Origin: Capitulum mitella
Taxonomy: Eukaryota; Arthropoda; Thecostraca; Pollicipedomorpha; Pollicipedidae
Length of the DNA: 64,000 bases
Assembly (NCBI GenBank): GCA_030062745.1
Contig: CP099843.1
Location: 15,293,997-15,357,996 of the forward strand
Direction: 5' to 3'
The notes under the pieces are model-generated. The model ran no database searches. It saw nothing but the letters and a program-made list of their open reading frames with translations, and had not been told where the DNA came from. Numbering within the stretch: the first letter of the stretch is position 1; the number at the start of each line of letters is the position of its first letter. Shown here piece after piece: positions 1 to 12,900 of this stretch. The translations under genes were made by a program, and so were the position numbers.

Positions 1-1171
1 ACAACAGGATGAAATCCGGAGATTTCGCCTTTCCGGAGGAAGTCTACCAAAGCTCTGGAGGCATGGGTGCACGCTGGCTTGAAAGCGCTATTTGGCACAT
101 AATGGAAGAAATAGCTCTTTCAGCAACGCAAAAGATAATTGCTGTGTGATATGGTGAATACTCTATTTTGCATAAGAAAAACATGCTCCCTTTGATGCAA
201 TGGTATTAACAAGCGCATGTAAAGTATTATTCATATCTTCCCCAGGCAAGTAAATCACTGTCCTGCAAAATTTCTGGAAATGCATTGTTGTAGTTGAGTT
301 TTCGCCCTCATGTGCTTGATGTAAAAAAAATGCGGGATACCATTGAGTTCTTTAGGCCTAGACGAGAAACGTGAAAATAAAAAGTTGTGTCAAGAGGTGG
401 ATACCGCAAACGGATATTTATTTTCTTTTAAACTGGTGCTATGCATCTGATCCGAATGTTTGGGCGACATTCCGTACCAGACTCATTGCTGAGCAGAATT
501 CGTTGCACAGGCTCTGAACCTCACATACGGTCACGCAGTTCCAGGTAACGGCTGATTCTGTGGTGAAACAACATGGCTTTATCGATGCGGCACGACAGTA
601 TGGCAATCAGTAAGGCAGTCCACCGGCCAGTTGCCAGCTAACCCGTAGACGAAATAGTGAACTTCGAGGTGATTCGAATCCGTCTTCCCAGGACGAGACG
701 AAAAACATTCTTCCAACTTAACTATCGACCACGTGGTTTATTTTTCGGGTTAATGTTTTAACTATTTTCTTTGTTTTCGGAGTTGTCTAAAACAACAAAA
801 CAAAAAAATGAGACAAATGAGTCTTGGAAAGGAGTCTGCTTTATGTGGACAAAAACATCAGTTTTCACGGAGAAAAAATGTCATCTTTGGTTCGCCTTGC
901 AAGTCTTATGTCGGGCAAAAGGGGAACCATTTCGCGTGTGACATGTCTTCTCATCTCGGAGAAGGTCACGCATCGTTCACACTCCTTAAAAGCACGAAAA
1001 CGCGGAGTGTTAACTGAAAGATGCCCTCGCTCCCATCACTGTCGCGTGATGGACTTCGTAACAGACGGAGCAGCAGGACCGCAGCTACAGGCTCCTCGTC
1101 CCAGTGGAACCCGACGGACGCCGCACAGGCCGACGCAGAGTCACACACACGGCGGCGGCGAAGCCACTCAC
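1..1171 (-). other. Start of receptor intron 3 (partial)
   Basis: The segment begins with the GTGAGT donor of receptor exon 3 and runs off the window. I looked on the minus strand for the expected ECL2-TM5 exon and saw none. The sequence is ordinary mixed-composition DNA. GATTCGAATCC near 670 resembles a Pol III B box, but no convincing A box stands at the right distance. Confidence 0.7.
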
Positions 1172-1371
1172 CTTTGGGGAACTCGATGTAGTGGACGTTG
1201 GTGTAGAAGGCGAACGGCGTGGCGGCCACAAGCGCGATCAGCCAGATGGCGGCGATGATGCGCGAGGCCCGCCGCAGCCCGGCCATCGTGTACGACAGCA
1301 GCGGGTGGCAGATGGCCAGGTACCGCTCCAGGCTGAACGCCACGATGATCAGCACCGAGACGTACGACGTC
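1172..1371 (-). CDS. Neuropeptide GPCR, coding exon 3 (TM3, ICL2, TM4, start of ECL2)
   Basis: This 200-base exon follows an acceptor CCCGGCAG and ends at the donor CCCAAAG|GTGAGT in phase 1. It supplies the last base of Met121, residues 122-187 and the first base of Gly188. TM3 continues as TSYVSVLIIVAFS and ends in the ERYLAICHPL motif, the ERY form of the DRY box with Arg137 at the G-protein contact. ICL2 has YTMAGLRRASR. TM4 holds the conserved Trp164 and the TPFAF exit. The second extracellular loop starts with TNVHYIEFPKG. The next exon should carry the loop cysteine and TM5, and must lie below position 1, because nothing in 1-1171 fits. The protein is therefore partial here only because the window ends. 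Confidence 0.9.
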
Positions 1372-2061
1372 CTGCCGGGACACGGGCGGCGGCGGTCAGC
1401 GGGAGTGACGCTGACGGGGGCTGACCTCTAGAGGAGGCCCGCCAGTCCAGGCAGAGGACAGGGACGGGCAGGAGTCACAGGGAGCCGAAAGACCGCTCGT
1501 GGTGCGGTACATAATGATGCAGGCGACTTGGAGGGGCGGGTGAATTACGGTGGCAGGCGACGCCCTCTGTCGATGTACGGGCGCGCGGGCTTCCTGGTGA
1601 AGACTGAAGAGTAACTGGCTGTGACTGTGTTTACTGTTACCATCAAAATGCGGCCGAACTGCGACCGCTAAAACGATCTGTGTGAACAAAGTATTTCTGA
1701 GTCGAAGCTTTTTTGGATGACCCCTATTTTAGTGTTTGTAACTCTAGGTTTTCCGTGAAAGACCAGATGGTAAATTGTTTCCAGAGATATCGTTCGTCAA
1801 CGTCTATCCAACACCGTATATGAAGCTTAATCGCATTTACGACAAATAGTATGGTACCTTGAAAGATGCAACCGTTACTCACATCTATACCTATTCCGGC
1901 TGATGTCCGTAGTCAGTCTTGCCGCCACAAACAGGCGATGCCTTGCCGTTTAGAACTTAACGTGTCTGTCCATGCATTATGCCGTTTGAGAAACTGCTAC
2001 GTTTTGCGATCCTGCCAGCTGGTACCTTTTACAGCCGGCTTTCCCTGATGTTGGGACTGAT

Positions 2062-2408
2062 AATCGCGGCCCGATCTCCGGCGTCGGCGCGGCTGTCGCC
2101 AGACTCGGCGGCGGCGCGCGTCCATCTCCGGCTACAGGGCGTCGCCGGCCGCCGCGCCGGCCCGGAGCCCCCCGGCTCACTCGGGTCACCGGAGCCGGGT
2201 CGGCGGCCGAACAGCCGGCCGTCCGGCAAGACGGACGAGCGGCGCGCGGCCGAGCAGCCGACGGATCTCTGCCGCGGCAGTTCCGGACCCCGCGGCCCGG
2301 TCACCGAGGCGCTGACCCGGTCCGGGCGCGATATTTACATTAGCGGCCAGCCGCCGGGGACGCCAGTTTGTCTTTCGGCGTTGGTCGGGAGTCCGCTAAC
2401 ACGCTGAA
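2062..2408. promoter_or_regulatory. GC-rich CpG island in receptor intron 2
   Basis: GC content rises sharply and CpG dinucleotides are dense between two AT-balanced flanks. Open frames exist on both strands, but their Arg/Pro/Gly/Ala-rich translations match no family and are what GC-rich DNA yields by chance. An alternative promoter or enhancer is possible. A regulatory role is inference from composition only. Confidence 0.4.
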
Positions 2409-3079
2409 CAGCGACTCTCACAATACTGTGAGTCGTAATCCATGGTGAGTTGATTGTTATATTTCTGATTCGCAAAAGTTCCAAGGCATACCCATTGCTG
2501 CAACGGCGTCGTCATTATGCTAAGACCTAAAGTTATTCACGATGCATTTATAAAAGCATACGCGAAGAGTTCTACGTATCTCCAGTGAAGTGCTCCGGTG
2601 CAAACAAAACTGCAGCCATTACCCGCAAATAGGGATGGGTAGCTCACAATAACGCAGAATGTTTATATTTCATGCGAAGATCCTTCAGAAGGTGTGTGAA
2701 GGAAAAGCATGCTTAATTACAAGTCTGCAATGTAGTATCTCCCCTGAATTCTAAAATCATTATTCGAGGTGACAGCCAGTAAGACAACCATAACAATTTT
2801 AAAATCGTTTTGAAATTGGCCTTTGCTTGCACATGAAAAAGCATCGAACCTGATACGAGGACACCCTTCTTTCATACTGCTCCCCTTTTGTTTCCTTTAC
2901 CGCTCCTCGTTTTTATTTTCCCTTCTCTTCCTTTCCCTTCATCACTTTCGCTTTTAAGCCCCACACGTCCCAGCGTTCCCTCCGAAAACTTTAAACTGTG
3001 CGCGGTCGATGTCGGACATCCTCCCACCCGACAAAGTTTTTTCAGATCTGATTCGGTCTGGCCGATCTCGTCTGAAGCA

Positions 3080-3930
3080 GTGACGTCGGTCTCTCCGGCC
3101 GGCGGCGGCGGCGGCGGCGCGGCCAGCGGTCCGCGGCCGCCCGCAGAACCACCCGCGGCGGGCCGGGCGGGCGGCGGGCCGCCATCCGTCCCCGGAGGCG
3201 GCCGTCGGGGTCGGTCGTCGGCAGGCGGCCCGGGCACCGGTGACCGATGGTGACGGATGGCGGGCCGTCACCTGAACGCCGAGCCGCCGAGCCGCCGCCG
3301 CCGGCTATTTCGGAGAAGCTGCCGCCGCCAGTTATTGTGGCCTGTCGGCGCCGACGGCGGCTGGGGACGGTCGATCCGCCGTCGGCGCCTGACGGCTCGC
3401 TGTCCGGCCGTTTCTCAACAGTTCAGCTCGTCACGAGAGAGCTCACGCCGACAAGCTCAGGTTCAGGGAGATGGGAGATCAACATACAAAAAAATCCGGG
3501 CATCCAGCGCACGGCCGGGCTAAGACGCTGTTTAACACACGAAGACTGCCGAAAAAAACTGCCTCGTAGCCGAGACAGAGCCCTCATCATCCAGCCTTAT
3601 TAAACAAAACTCCATGCTTCGGACAGCCCAAAGGCAGATTACTTCCTCCTGCCGAGCTGCATTGCGCATCACTATCCCCAGCAAAGAACACAGCGCCTCG
3701 GTCCGGGCGGCCGTGCCTGACGTCACAGTGACATCACAGGGCGTGGCGGCGAATAATGCGCGGCGTGACGGGTGGCGCGGGTAATGAGCCGGCGAGACGC
3801 TGCGTCCGCCTGCTCCGAGAGGGAGAGGCGGCGCGGTGCCACCCTCCGAGCCGTGGGCGCCGGGCGCTGCCGCCAGGCTGCACACCCACGTCCGGACGGC
3901 GGCTGACGAGCTGCTAACGCTCCTCAATCA
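3080..3930. promoter_or_regulatory. GC-rich CpG island with a CRE octamer
   Basis: There are two adjoining GC-rich blocks, about 3090-3450 and 3690-3930, with a GGC run near 3100-3118. The palindromic cAMP-response element TGACGTCA is at 3718-3725, followed closely by TGACATCA, and a further TGACGT half-site lies near 3080. No conserved coding frame is visible. Promoter or enhancer function is inferred from CpG density plus CRE motifs. Confidence 0.4.
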
Positions 3931-5924
3931 CAGACCCCGTATTCCAGGGCCGCCGCGATGGACTTCATTGCACGTGGCGTCGTGGATATAGCGCTTCGTG
4001 CTTTGTATAGCATTCCTTGTGCGTATATTTACGATTTGGAGACGGCGCTGCATGGAAATTCCGCGGAAATTCCGACATCAGTTGCCAATGTCAGAGGCTA
4101 ATGGCGCGTTACAGCGATCCCATTCCGTCGTCAGCTCCACAAAACTAAATAAATGTTGACCATACACTTTTCTTAACAGGACGTTACACCAGCGCGTCCT
4201 AACAAGTCATTCGCGGCGCGGCAATAGTCTAGACCAACTCACCTCTCAATAAATAACAGTCGCTTCAATGTTCGGCCAGAAAAGGACCGCAATCAGCGCT
4301 CAAAGGACTGATCTCGAGACCAACAAAGACGCGGCGACAAAATTAATTTCCTTTCAGAACAATTTAGAAACTAGTCGAGAGAACAAGAGCACATAAATTT
4401 GAACCTTGCATCTTAAATAATGATGCACATCAATTACGGACAGAAAGCTGAATGCTAAAAACTTGATCATAGACTGACAGACCTTAAAAATTCATACTTT
4501 CCCGTAAAAGGCCACATATAATAGCAGAGTCATGATGAGCCATCCTCTAGCTCTGATCTTAATCTCATAAGCTCACAAAAAATGGGATGCCTACGGCGAG
4601 AAAAGGGTCATTGTAGTGAGGAAGCGATCTTATTGTAATTCGCCTCATGACAAGGATCATGGCAAACGTCAGATTTAGTTTGCGTTGCTGATCCCCCGAA
4701 AGCGAGTGATCTAGTACGCTGTCGAAATGATTTTGATCACTAACATCCAGAAAAACGGACAAATTCCAAAAGTGATTGCAACTGACCGTCATCTGCGTTC
4801 CCTCACGATCAGTAAGTCTATACGCATACGCATTCTTCTCGCCATCAGTGGACCTGTGTATCCCCGCTTTTGCGTTAGAAGTTTGTCAAACATACAAAAA
4901 AGCTGCCTGCGCGTCATTGCGAATTAATGGCAAAATTAAAACTTTGCCTTCAAAATGAAATTGAAATTTCTAGCTTTTTCCTACCACGGATAAACACCGT
5001 GATAGCCATTCATACTTGTACAAACAGTCTGAGGTATCTAAAGATGGCCCTATGGATCCAAGAATGTGACATTTAGTTCACCGCCATACATACATGCAGT
5101 TGTGTCACTAAGGACAATCCATCATCGTTTGAGTCAGTCAGATCGGTCCATTAGTTGCTGAGTTATTGGATGATGGTGTCAAACGCCCCTGCCCCCCCGT
5201 CTCCAGCAAAAGGAAGCGTTGCGAAGTACACCATGAAGTACCTGTTGACTGGATAAAATAAGGTGTAATTATTTGCGAACCATGAAATACATGGCATACA
5301 TGTAAACATATTTTCCTGTATTACCTGTCCTTTTCAATCCCAACTATCCATTTGATATTTATGTTATTGCTGCAGGGCAAATACCGCCATCACAGCCGAA
5401 CGCCTCTCAAAGAGCGAAAAAAAAACACCTAAAAACATTTGACCAAAAACATTTGCATAGCAGGCATGCACGGCTCATCGCCACCATTGGTATTTGTGTG
5501 TTATTATCATAAATTTGGACATGGTTGGTAAGCAGAATTCATTTTGTTCTATTGCATTATCAATTCTTCGGCTCATTAGAACTGACTGATTTGTCAGGGA
5601 TGTCCACGTCTGGACGGTGTGCACAGCTATTAGTTTTGAAAAGCAGGCTGCTGACTATTATCAAGACATATTCGAACGCACATGTAACGCCAGTTGTTTA
5701 CGTTCCAAGACTTCCAGACATGATCTCATTGGATAACAACAAAGTTTTCTGTCGGAGCCATGGATATATGAAGGATGGAAAGGACATCTTGGACTATTTC
5801 TATGATCTTGTCCCGCATAAGGATCCATCCTTGTTGATACATGAGAATCCTTTCATTTCTAAGCCCCGAGGTCCAGCGCATGTTTTCAACTTCTGTCGAC
5901 GGCACTGGTCGGCATGTTTTCCCA

Positions 5925-6325
5925 TTTCCGAAGCCAGCCAGATCGGCGCCGAAGACCAGCCTCGTTTTCTAGACGGAGAGCGCGGCCGGAGGGAGGGCCC
6001 GGACGCCCGTCAGGCCCGGACACGGGCTTCGGAGCGATGGCGTGCCGCTCGCGCCGCTCACCGCGCGCAGCACCAGACGATCGGCGCGTGCCTGCGCCTC
6101 GGTCGCCGCGCCAGAACGCGCCCGCCTCCGCGACACGGTCAGCTCCAATATCGCGGCCCGGCGCGCCGCACGCCCACACGTCAGCCCGTCAGGACAGCGG
6201 CTCCGAGCGGCGCCGGCGCCGGCGGCGGGACCGGCCCCGCCCGTGACGTGACGTCAGCGCGCTCCGCGGCACTGACGTCGATGACGTCGGCGGCGGCAGC
6301 GCCGCGACAGCGTCGTCCGGCCCGG
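5925..6325. promoter_or_regulatory. GC-rich CpG island with clustered CRE half-sites
   Basis: This very CpG-dense island lies inside receptor intron 2. Between 6243 and 6290 it has a perfect TGACGTCA (6249-6256) overlapping another TGACG, plus two TGACGTCG sites (6273-6280, 6282-6289). A further TGACGT lies near 6343. Four CREB/ATF-type half-sites within 50 bp is unusual for background DNA. A plus-strand open frame of 267 codons crosses the island but looks like a chance frame in its GC-rich half. Confidence 0.45.
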
Positions 6326-7355
6326 TAAAGCAGGGTCAGCGGCTGACGTGGACACGATAGCAACATGAGTGACGGCTCGTTTTAGATATGTGCAAGTTAT
6401 GTCGGGTTAAGATATGTGAATGGGAGCTGTCTTTTTGTTTGACCGTCCGAGCTGGTCTGCGCCTGATGGATGACACTCTGTCAGTTGGACTCTTGACCAG
6501 GTCTTGGGGAACACATGGGTAGCGTCTTTGACTCTGCCAATAACCAAACACAACTCCCATTTGCGGTGTACTAAAATATCGGCAACATGGAACCGAATTT
6601 GGATACGAAAAATCGTCTCTGATAACATTGCCAGGAGACAGATAACTAAATAAACATATGGTAAGCATTACATACATAAACATTACATACATCTGGTAAA
6701 CATTGCCAGGAGACAGCAATGCACAACAGGCATCAGCGCAGTCTTCTGCATGTATTTCTTTTTCACGCTCTCTTGCTCTCGCTCTTCTCTTCTTCTCCTC
6801 TGCCTTTCTTTCTTCACACAGACCTGGATCCACGCCTGCCCCGTCCACCAATTCTTGCACACATGTTTTAAACAAACTTTGACTCAAGTCCAAGCCGCCA
6901 TTCACGGGGGCCGACCAAAATTGTTTGCACGACGTACAACATTCCTTAATTAACATCATTTCGAAGAATATTGACATCGTTTCCATATTAAGGTCTCAAA
7001 TGTTTCCTTCTAAGATATTAACCCGCACCCGACTGGCAGTCGGCGCCATGCACGCCGGACAGGGGGAACGGTTGACCGCTTCCCCTTCTAACTCACGAAC
7101 GGTTGGTCGCACGACAAAAATATGCACACCGTTGGAAAGCTCGTGACAATTAGAGCTCGAAACCGGTCTCAGTTTTATTTTTGGACAATATGTCAGCCAT
7201 TTAGCCCTATATATGTTTTCTCATGGCCGAATTCATGAGACCGAGAAACGGCCTGAATCTCAATAACTGTGACTAATAAAGTCTACGTAAAGGCACCAGC
7301 AGACAGATAAAAGTCTGCAGATTCCAATACACATCTAATGTCTCTGATTTGTATA

Positions 7356-7620
7356 CAGGGACGTAGCCAAGGGGGCCATTGGCCATGCCCCCCCCCGAGC
7401 CAAGCGGTCTACATTAGATATATGGCGATTTCGCAGGAATACGTAATAGTGATCATGCATATGTTGCAAAATCAAACGTTATATATTTTCCCGTGCGTTA
7501 AGTATGAGGGAAATTACATAAAACTGCTGCTCTTTTCTTACAGATTTCGTCATATACCAGTGACATATGACAAAATTTGACATTTGCCCTCCCCCCAGTA
7601 AAATCATGGCTACGTGCCTG
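7356..7620. mobile_element. hAT-like MITE (265 bp)
   Basis: The ends are inverted repeats. The left end reads CAGGGACGTAGCCA and the right end, reverse-complemented, reads CAGGCACGTAGCCA. Both are followed inward by C- or G-rich tracts (GGGGGCC on the left, CTCCCCCC on the right). The flanking octamers TTTGTATA (7348-7355) and TTCGTTTA (7621-7628) agree at six of eight positions, as expected of an aged 8-bp hAT target duplication. The interior is AT-rich and has no coding capacity, so it would have depended on a transposase elsewhere. Confidence 0.7.
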
Positions 7621-7849
7621 TTCGTTTAATATTTACGCCGAAACGCTGAAACAAAGACACGGCGATTTTCGGACCGCTGCACGGCAGAGGTCGAACCCGA
7701 AACCTTATAAAATTAACGGGTACTAATTTTAGCGTTCCTTTATTTTCGCGAAATAAACCTTACCAAGAGTTGTTTCTTGATCCTAGTGGTTCATAGGACG
7801 GTTTCTCGTGACTAAACGCTGACAAAAATCATAAGTTATTAATCTACAC

Positions 7850-8510
7850 AATTGGTGGAGTTTTATTCGCGAGAACTGTTTATTCCAAACTATGCAATTT
7901 TTGAAGTTTTTGAACTTCTTTATATTATTCGCAATTGCGCAAGTCAGTTCTGCCATTTTCTACCGGATCTAAGTCATTCGTTCGCCGATTTTGATGGCAG
8001 TGCATTTTGGCTCATAACAATAATTCGTGACCTGACTTCAGGTCAGTGGCCGGAGGTCAATGAAACTTTGCCCAGTGACGGAAACTGGATGTCTGCATCT
8101 TCCCACACCCAAACTGTAAAAAATCCGTCAATTTCCGAAAAAAACGACATGTGTTGAAAACGGGGTTGACCTTAGGTCAATGACCCGGAAATTTTTGAAA
8201 AATCCGAAACAGCAGATTTGCTGCGTTTATCAAAATCTCTAACCACTGAAAGTTTTAGTGTAATATCATGTCTTCCGAAAAAGTTACAGGGCGCTGAACT
8301 TTTTCAGACATAGGTCCATTTGACCTGGTCTAGGTCACACACCTGACTTGACCTGAGGTCAAAAGTTTGACACAGGATGTAAAAATAGTCAAGCAAAAGA
8401 TACACAAAGTTTGGTGGCGCTGCATTTCTTTGTTCTCTCGCAGTTTTGGAAAACCTTGGGGGGCGGTCAACCGCCCCACCCCCAGTCGGGGGCGGGCTAA
8501 ACAAGCAAGA
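7850..8510. repeat. GGTCA/TGACC-rich dispersed repeat with GC-rich end
   Basis: This AT-rich segment is studded with AGGTCA/TGACCT words, at about 8040, 8055, 8168, 8318, 8333 and 8346. It ends in a G- and C-rich inverted tail near 8457-8501 (GGGGGGCGG...CCGCCCC...GGGGGCGGGCTAA). The layout resembles the piggyBac-like MITEs elsewhere in the window, but I could not align it to them or find its other end. It is probably a related or analogous non-autonomous element. Confidence 0.4.
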
Positions 8511-9359
8511 TAAATAAATGAGCTTTGTCATTCCACGAGCTTTATCAACCCTAAAATGTACCTTTTTGTTTCCTGATCGTTTACTTCATTTTACGACAAC
8601 TTCTCTTTTACTGGTATCGCATGTTCTGTATACTGAACGATAGTCGACTCAAGATATTTCAGCACAACGCCGCACAATTCTTATTTAGTGGTACAGCACG
8701 CCAGTGAACGTTACATATGATTCGGCCTAGTCAGGCCTGCCCCACGACAACAAATCGTTTTGAACCAAATGCGGGAACGCCGTGTTTCCAAAATACATTA
8801 AAAGCGTTACGGCAGCTACTCAGCATTCTGTTCTCTCCTGCGTGTTTGTAATGCCGAGCCTGCGTGACGCTGTTCCAAGGATCACAGGTCTGGCGAATCA
8901 ACACGCGGCATTGCCTCCAAATGTCTCCACTAAGCGCCACCGTTTGTGAATGCCTACCTTCGTTTGTGAGGGAAGCGCTGGCCAAGCGGCTTTGCGAGCT
9001 CTAAAGCAAACTGGTCGATGAAAACACGGACTGTTGACACGGCGGTACGTCAATATTTCGGTTCGCAAGCGAGGTGTGGGAGGCGTCTTTGATCTCCCCG
9101 GACGGAACCCACAGTCGTGACGCCATGTCCGAAACACGGCGGGCCCCGCACGATATTCGACCAGCACACCGCAGATGGAAATCGACGAGCTCAGCACAAA
9201 TGAGAGGTGGAGATGGTGCAAGAAGCCCAGAGCGAGAAAAAAAGCTCAAAGATACCGGGAACGGGGATTACATAAGAGAGAGATAGAAAAACACGTGCAA
9301 AGGAAAATCCAAAAGTAGAAATATAGGAACAGTGAGGTAGACAAAGGTAAACAGAGTCA

Positions 9360-9480
9360 GGGGAGAGAAAAAGGAAGAAAGGGAAGGGAAAAAGAAGGAA
9401 AGAAAGAAAGAAAGAGAGGGAGGGAGAAGAGAAATAGAAAGAGAAATGGAAAAAAAGAGACAAGAGAGAAAAAATGCAGA
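9360..9480 (+). repeat. Purine-rich low-complexity tract
   Basis: The plus strand is almost entirely A and G (GAAAG/GGAAG/GAGAG words) for about 120 bases, with the mirrored pyrimidine strand opposite. It directly precedes the long CA/CACG microsatellite. Such tracts can form triplex DNA. The Arg/Lys/Glu-rich and Phe/Ser-rich translations are artefacts of composition. Confidence 0.7.
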
Positions 9481-9519
9481 GAAGGAACAAAAGCCAGGAA
9501 CAGACATTTCAAAACTTTT

Positions 9520-9744
<225 letters not shown>

Positions 9745-10845
9745 AAAACCGCAGTTGTTTGCTGGATTTTAAAACCGAGCGTTGGTTTCAGGGTCCGCGA
9801 AGGGTGCGCCATGCAGCCGAATTGGTACGTGAGTTATCGACATTCCGTTCATAATCAACGACGCCTTCAAAGCTGCTTCCCCTAAATCTGGGGCTCAGAA
9901 TCAGTGACAATGGGATAATGGCAAAAGTTTGAGCCACGCAGGCAATCAAATGCACTCTGGACAAAAGCGCTTAGTTCTGAAAGGAATCAGCAGAAGACAG
10001 ACTAGGCCTGCGGCTAAATACTGGAAGAATTCTTAGCGTCACAATACCTCATGATAAACGACCATCTGAACTGATTTCAGAGGCGGCACATTATTTGGCG
10101 TCAAAAAATACATGATGAATGGCCGCGGAAGGCTTTCGAGTTTGTCTGCCCTCCGAAGCTACTGCTCTTCTTCTGCTCTTTGGCTTCTGCTCCGCGGTTC
10201 AATCTGATTCAGAGCTGTAAAGCTGACGGGAGGCGGCAGGAGCATTGAACGGCTGAGGCTGTCCCCTGATTCGACCCAGACATCCCAGGCTGGCAGCTCG
10301 CGCAGCGGGCATATTCCACGCAGCCCATTAGCGGGAAAGGAGGGGTGGCTTGCGGGCTGGTTCATGCATTATTCTACGCTTAACAGTAACATATAGCTAT
10401 GTTGGGTTGGAACTGAAATGCTTACAATGGCACTGAAAGGAACGGGATGAGAGGATTGAATCACATCCTTAAGAGAGATGCAATTTTTAATTCATCGCTG
10501 CTACAAGCCGTAGCCTCCGGATGAGCAGTCATAGCCTTCTCGACAGCGGATGGTTTAGATGAAGATGCTGAGGCTTGTACGACTTTTCTTTCCATGCGAT
10601 TCTGACAGTACGTTCATGTAACAGTGGGTGGGGGACACGTCTCCAAATATCCGCTTCAGACAAAGATCAAGGTTATGAGCACCAGATGTAAATATCAAAC
10701 AGTATAAACTAAACAACGAGCAAAGGATTTCGCTGAGCTGCAGGCAAGACACTGTCAAATATGCCAATCATTGAGAGTGCATGTAGTCGAATGTTATTCA
10801 GCTATACAGAGGACGGGGTTGCGGCCTGCAAGAATGTGTACTCAC

Positions 10846-10936
10846 ATTTCGGAGACGAGTGCTCTAATCTTGCAGAGCGCCACCCCTAGTCCCCAGGGGT
10901 ACTGCTGCCAGTACACCTTCAGATCGTTGGGTAAAC
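10846..10936 (-). CDS. Neuropeptide GPCR, coding exon 2 (end of TM2, ECL1, start of TM3)
   Basis: This 91-base exon is too short for an ORF scan and was found by looking for the WQQYPW loop expected between TM2 and TM3. It is bounded by an acceptor reading CTTTCAG and a donor reading GTGAGT. It supplies two bases of Gly91, then residues 92-120, then two bases of Met121. The peptide includes LPNDLKVYWQQYPWGLG (first extracellular loop), Cys112 (the TM3 cysteine expected to pair with the second extracellular loop) and KIRALVSE. It joins exon 1 in phase 1 and exon 3 in phase 2 with no frame disruption. The WQQYPW and CKIRA-VSEM pattern is typical of insect PBAN/pyrokinin receptors, and this is the strongest family evidence in the window. 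Confidence 0.9.
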
Positions 10937-11310
10937 CTGAAAGCGTTCAAAACACCTATTACCACAGCTTACTTCAAAACTGGATTTCCTACTGTTGCGA
11001 GGCAGCGAGCTTTGGTCTTACAAAAGCCATAGAACTTCCGACACAAACATAAATATTAAGCACGAATGGGATAAGTATCGTGTCGCAATATCTTTCTGTA
11101 CAAATTAGTTATTCGTAAAAGTAGGTGCTTCTACGTGGTTCTCTTTTCGAGTATCATCGAGTGGAACTGACATTGCTCGACAGGCGACAGACAAGGATAT
11201 GACCAAATAGTTCCATTTTGCGCACGAACGATTCCTCTGTCGTTTACAAACTCTGGTCATTAGTGATAATGAACATTATCAGGTAATTTGATATCCATAT
11301 TCATCAGGCC

Positions 11311-11392
11311 ACCGCCGTGACCTGATGGATCAGGGACCAGACGGCCGGGTCCGGTGCGTAACAGGCACTGAGTTCGAGTCCCAGAACATGCC
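11311..11392 (+). repeat. tRNA-like SINE head
   Basis: A Pol III B-box-like word GAGTTCGAGTCC is at 11370-11381, with an A-box-like word TGACCTGATGGATC about 50 bases upstream. The spacing suits a tRNA-derived promoter. The arms do not fold into a convincing tRNA and no anticodon loop can be assigned, so a SINE remnant is more likely than a functional tRNA. No second copy was identified in this window. Confidence 0.35.
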
Positions 11393-12554
11393 CCGTATTT
11401 GGTCCGAGATCGAAAGGGTCAGCGAGGCATGGGGCGCCCGTTCAGATTTGCACGGCACGATGCAGACCCTCCTGCGCCACCTGGATCAACGCCTATGAAA
11501 AGATTACCCCATATTTTGGAACAACTGGGTGGCAAAGTTTTAGGGTCCACCAACAACTTCGGCTTACCACGGACTCTGGTCTTTACACCACCCACTTGAA
11601 CACATTCGGACCAGATTTTTAAGGCAAAGGAAAAAAAATACCAAGGCTGTTTTTATCCAAAGCTTTAGCTTGACGATAATGAGCACCCTTTTACCATCGT
11701 TCCAAGAACGCAAGAGCACTCATGCTTTTGTGGAAGCCATACAGATCAATGTCCTTGACGACCCAGCGCCAAAAACAAAGCGCGGAATTTCCAGAGGCAT
11801 TTGGTAAAACGATCTAAAACAGCCACATAAATCTTCAGCGCCGCTGGCGGCCGAACATTTTTCACCGCCACTTCTGTCATATATCCAGCGGAGGAGATAT
11901 ATTACTGCAACGCATTGCCAAAGACGGCGGTGGCCACGTGTACACCTCCCATCGCCAGCTGTTTTCGAAGGGAACATATCCTGGCTCGCGGAACATCCCA
12001 GCCCGCCAGCTAACCCGTGCGGTGACGACGCCGATGCATGACGGCGCAGTCTACCAACACAAAGGCCGCGGGAAGAGCGCGTTGGCGTGTGCAGACGTTT
12101 CTCCGAGTTTCGCCTTGATGCGGGCACTTGTGTCTGCCAGGCACAAGTGTCAACACCATGGCATATCGCCAAAATGTTTGCGAAGAATGCCGAGACATCC
12201 TAATAGCTCGGTAACGCATGTGTTGCGCGAGAGTTGCCTCACGTGCTGCGAACAGCTTATCGCTTCTTCACGTCGCCGCAAAATAAAAAAGTTGTGCTGC
12301 GACGAAAGAAAGCAATTCCCGTCAGAAAGTGAAAAATGCCATAAACATCTGTGGCTGAGCTTCCTATTGTCGAGTCCCTTGTCACCATTCTCCTCCACTC
12401 CTTCGTTTAATGGGCGCCGAATGATCCTGCAGTTGGTACGCCCCTAAGCCCCAATAACCAACCAAATAATCCTTCGTTTAACCCCTTCCCCCCCTTCCCC
12501 CACCAGAAACCACAACTCTCCGTGTCCAGAAGTCCGATACCGGGCCACGCATTG

Positions 12555-12900
12555 CTGGACCATGTCCAGCTTCCTGTAGCGCCAGGTCAGCGGCCGTCGC
12601 CTGTTGCCTCGGCCAGCCGGCCGCCCCGTGCTCACGTGCCGGTGGGCGGCGGCCTCCGTCATCGTGTGGCTTGGCGGGCCGCTAATGGAGCGCGGCGGCG
12701 ATAACTCGCCGCCCGGTCGTGCTCGGGACGCACGGGGTGCGGGGCGCCCGGCAGGCCGGGCTGCACTCCCGGACACGCACCAGGCAATCGTGCTGAGTGG
12801 CCGCCGAGGCCCGGCCCGCTGCTGCCAGGTAAAAGGCGGAATCAGCTGGTAATCTGGCCCGCCGCGAACCGGCCTGGCCGGATTCGGTCGGGGCCGACGG
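12555..12900. promoter_or_regulatory. GC-rich CpG island in receptor intron 1
   Basis: The segment is CpG-dense and GC-rich between AT-balanced flanks, with repeated GGCCGG/CCGGCC words. Open frames on both strands are low-complexity (Arg/Pro/Ala/Gly) and match nothing recognisable. A regulatory function is inferred from composition alone. Confidence 0.35.

Noticed and set aside
5525-6328. Plus-strand open frame of 267 codons
   Set aside because: The first half has no recognisable domain and no codon bias. The second half is Arg/Pro/Ala-rich because it crosses a CpG island, and it lies inside a receptor intron. It could be a chance frame; RNA-seq or homology would be needed to keep it.
6336-6986. 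Minus-strand open frame of 216 codons
   Set aside because: It has a Lys/Arg/Glu-rich middle encoded by a purine/pyrimidine tract (CTCTCTTGCTCTCGCTCTTC-like) and an internal duplicated GTCTCCTGGCAATG word. It has no family motif and sits within receptor intron 2.
11311-11392. Functional tRNA gene
   Set aside because: Only A- and B-box-like words are present. The acceptor and anticodon stems do not pair, so it is listed as a SINE head instead. The same reasoning applies at 27080, 43696 and 46435.
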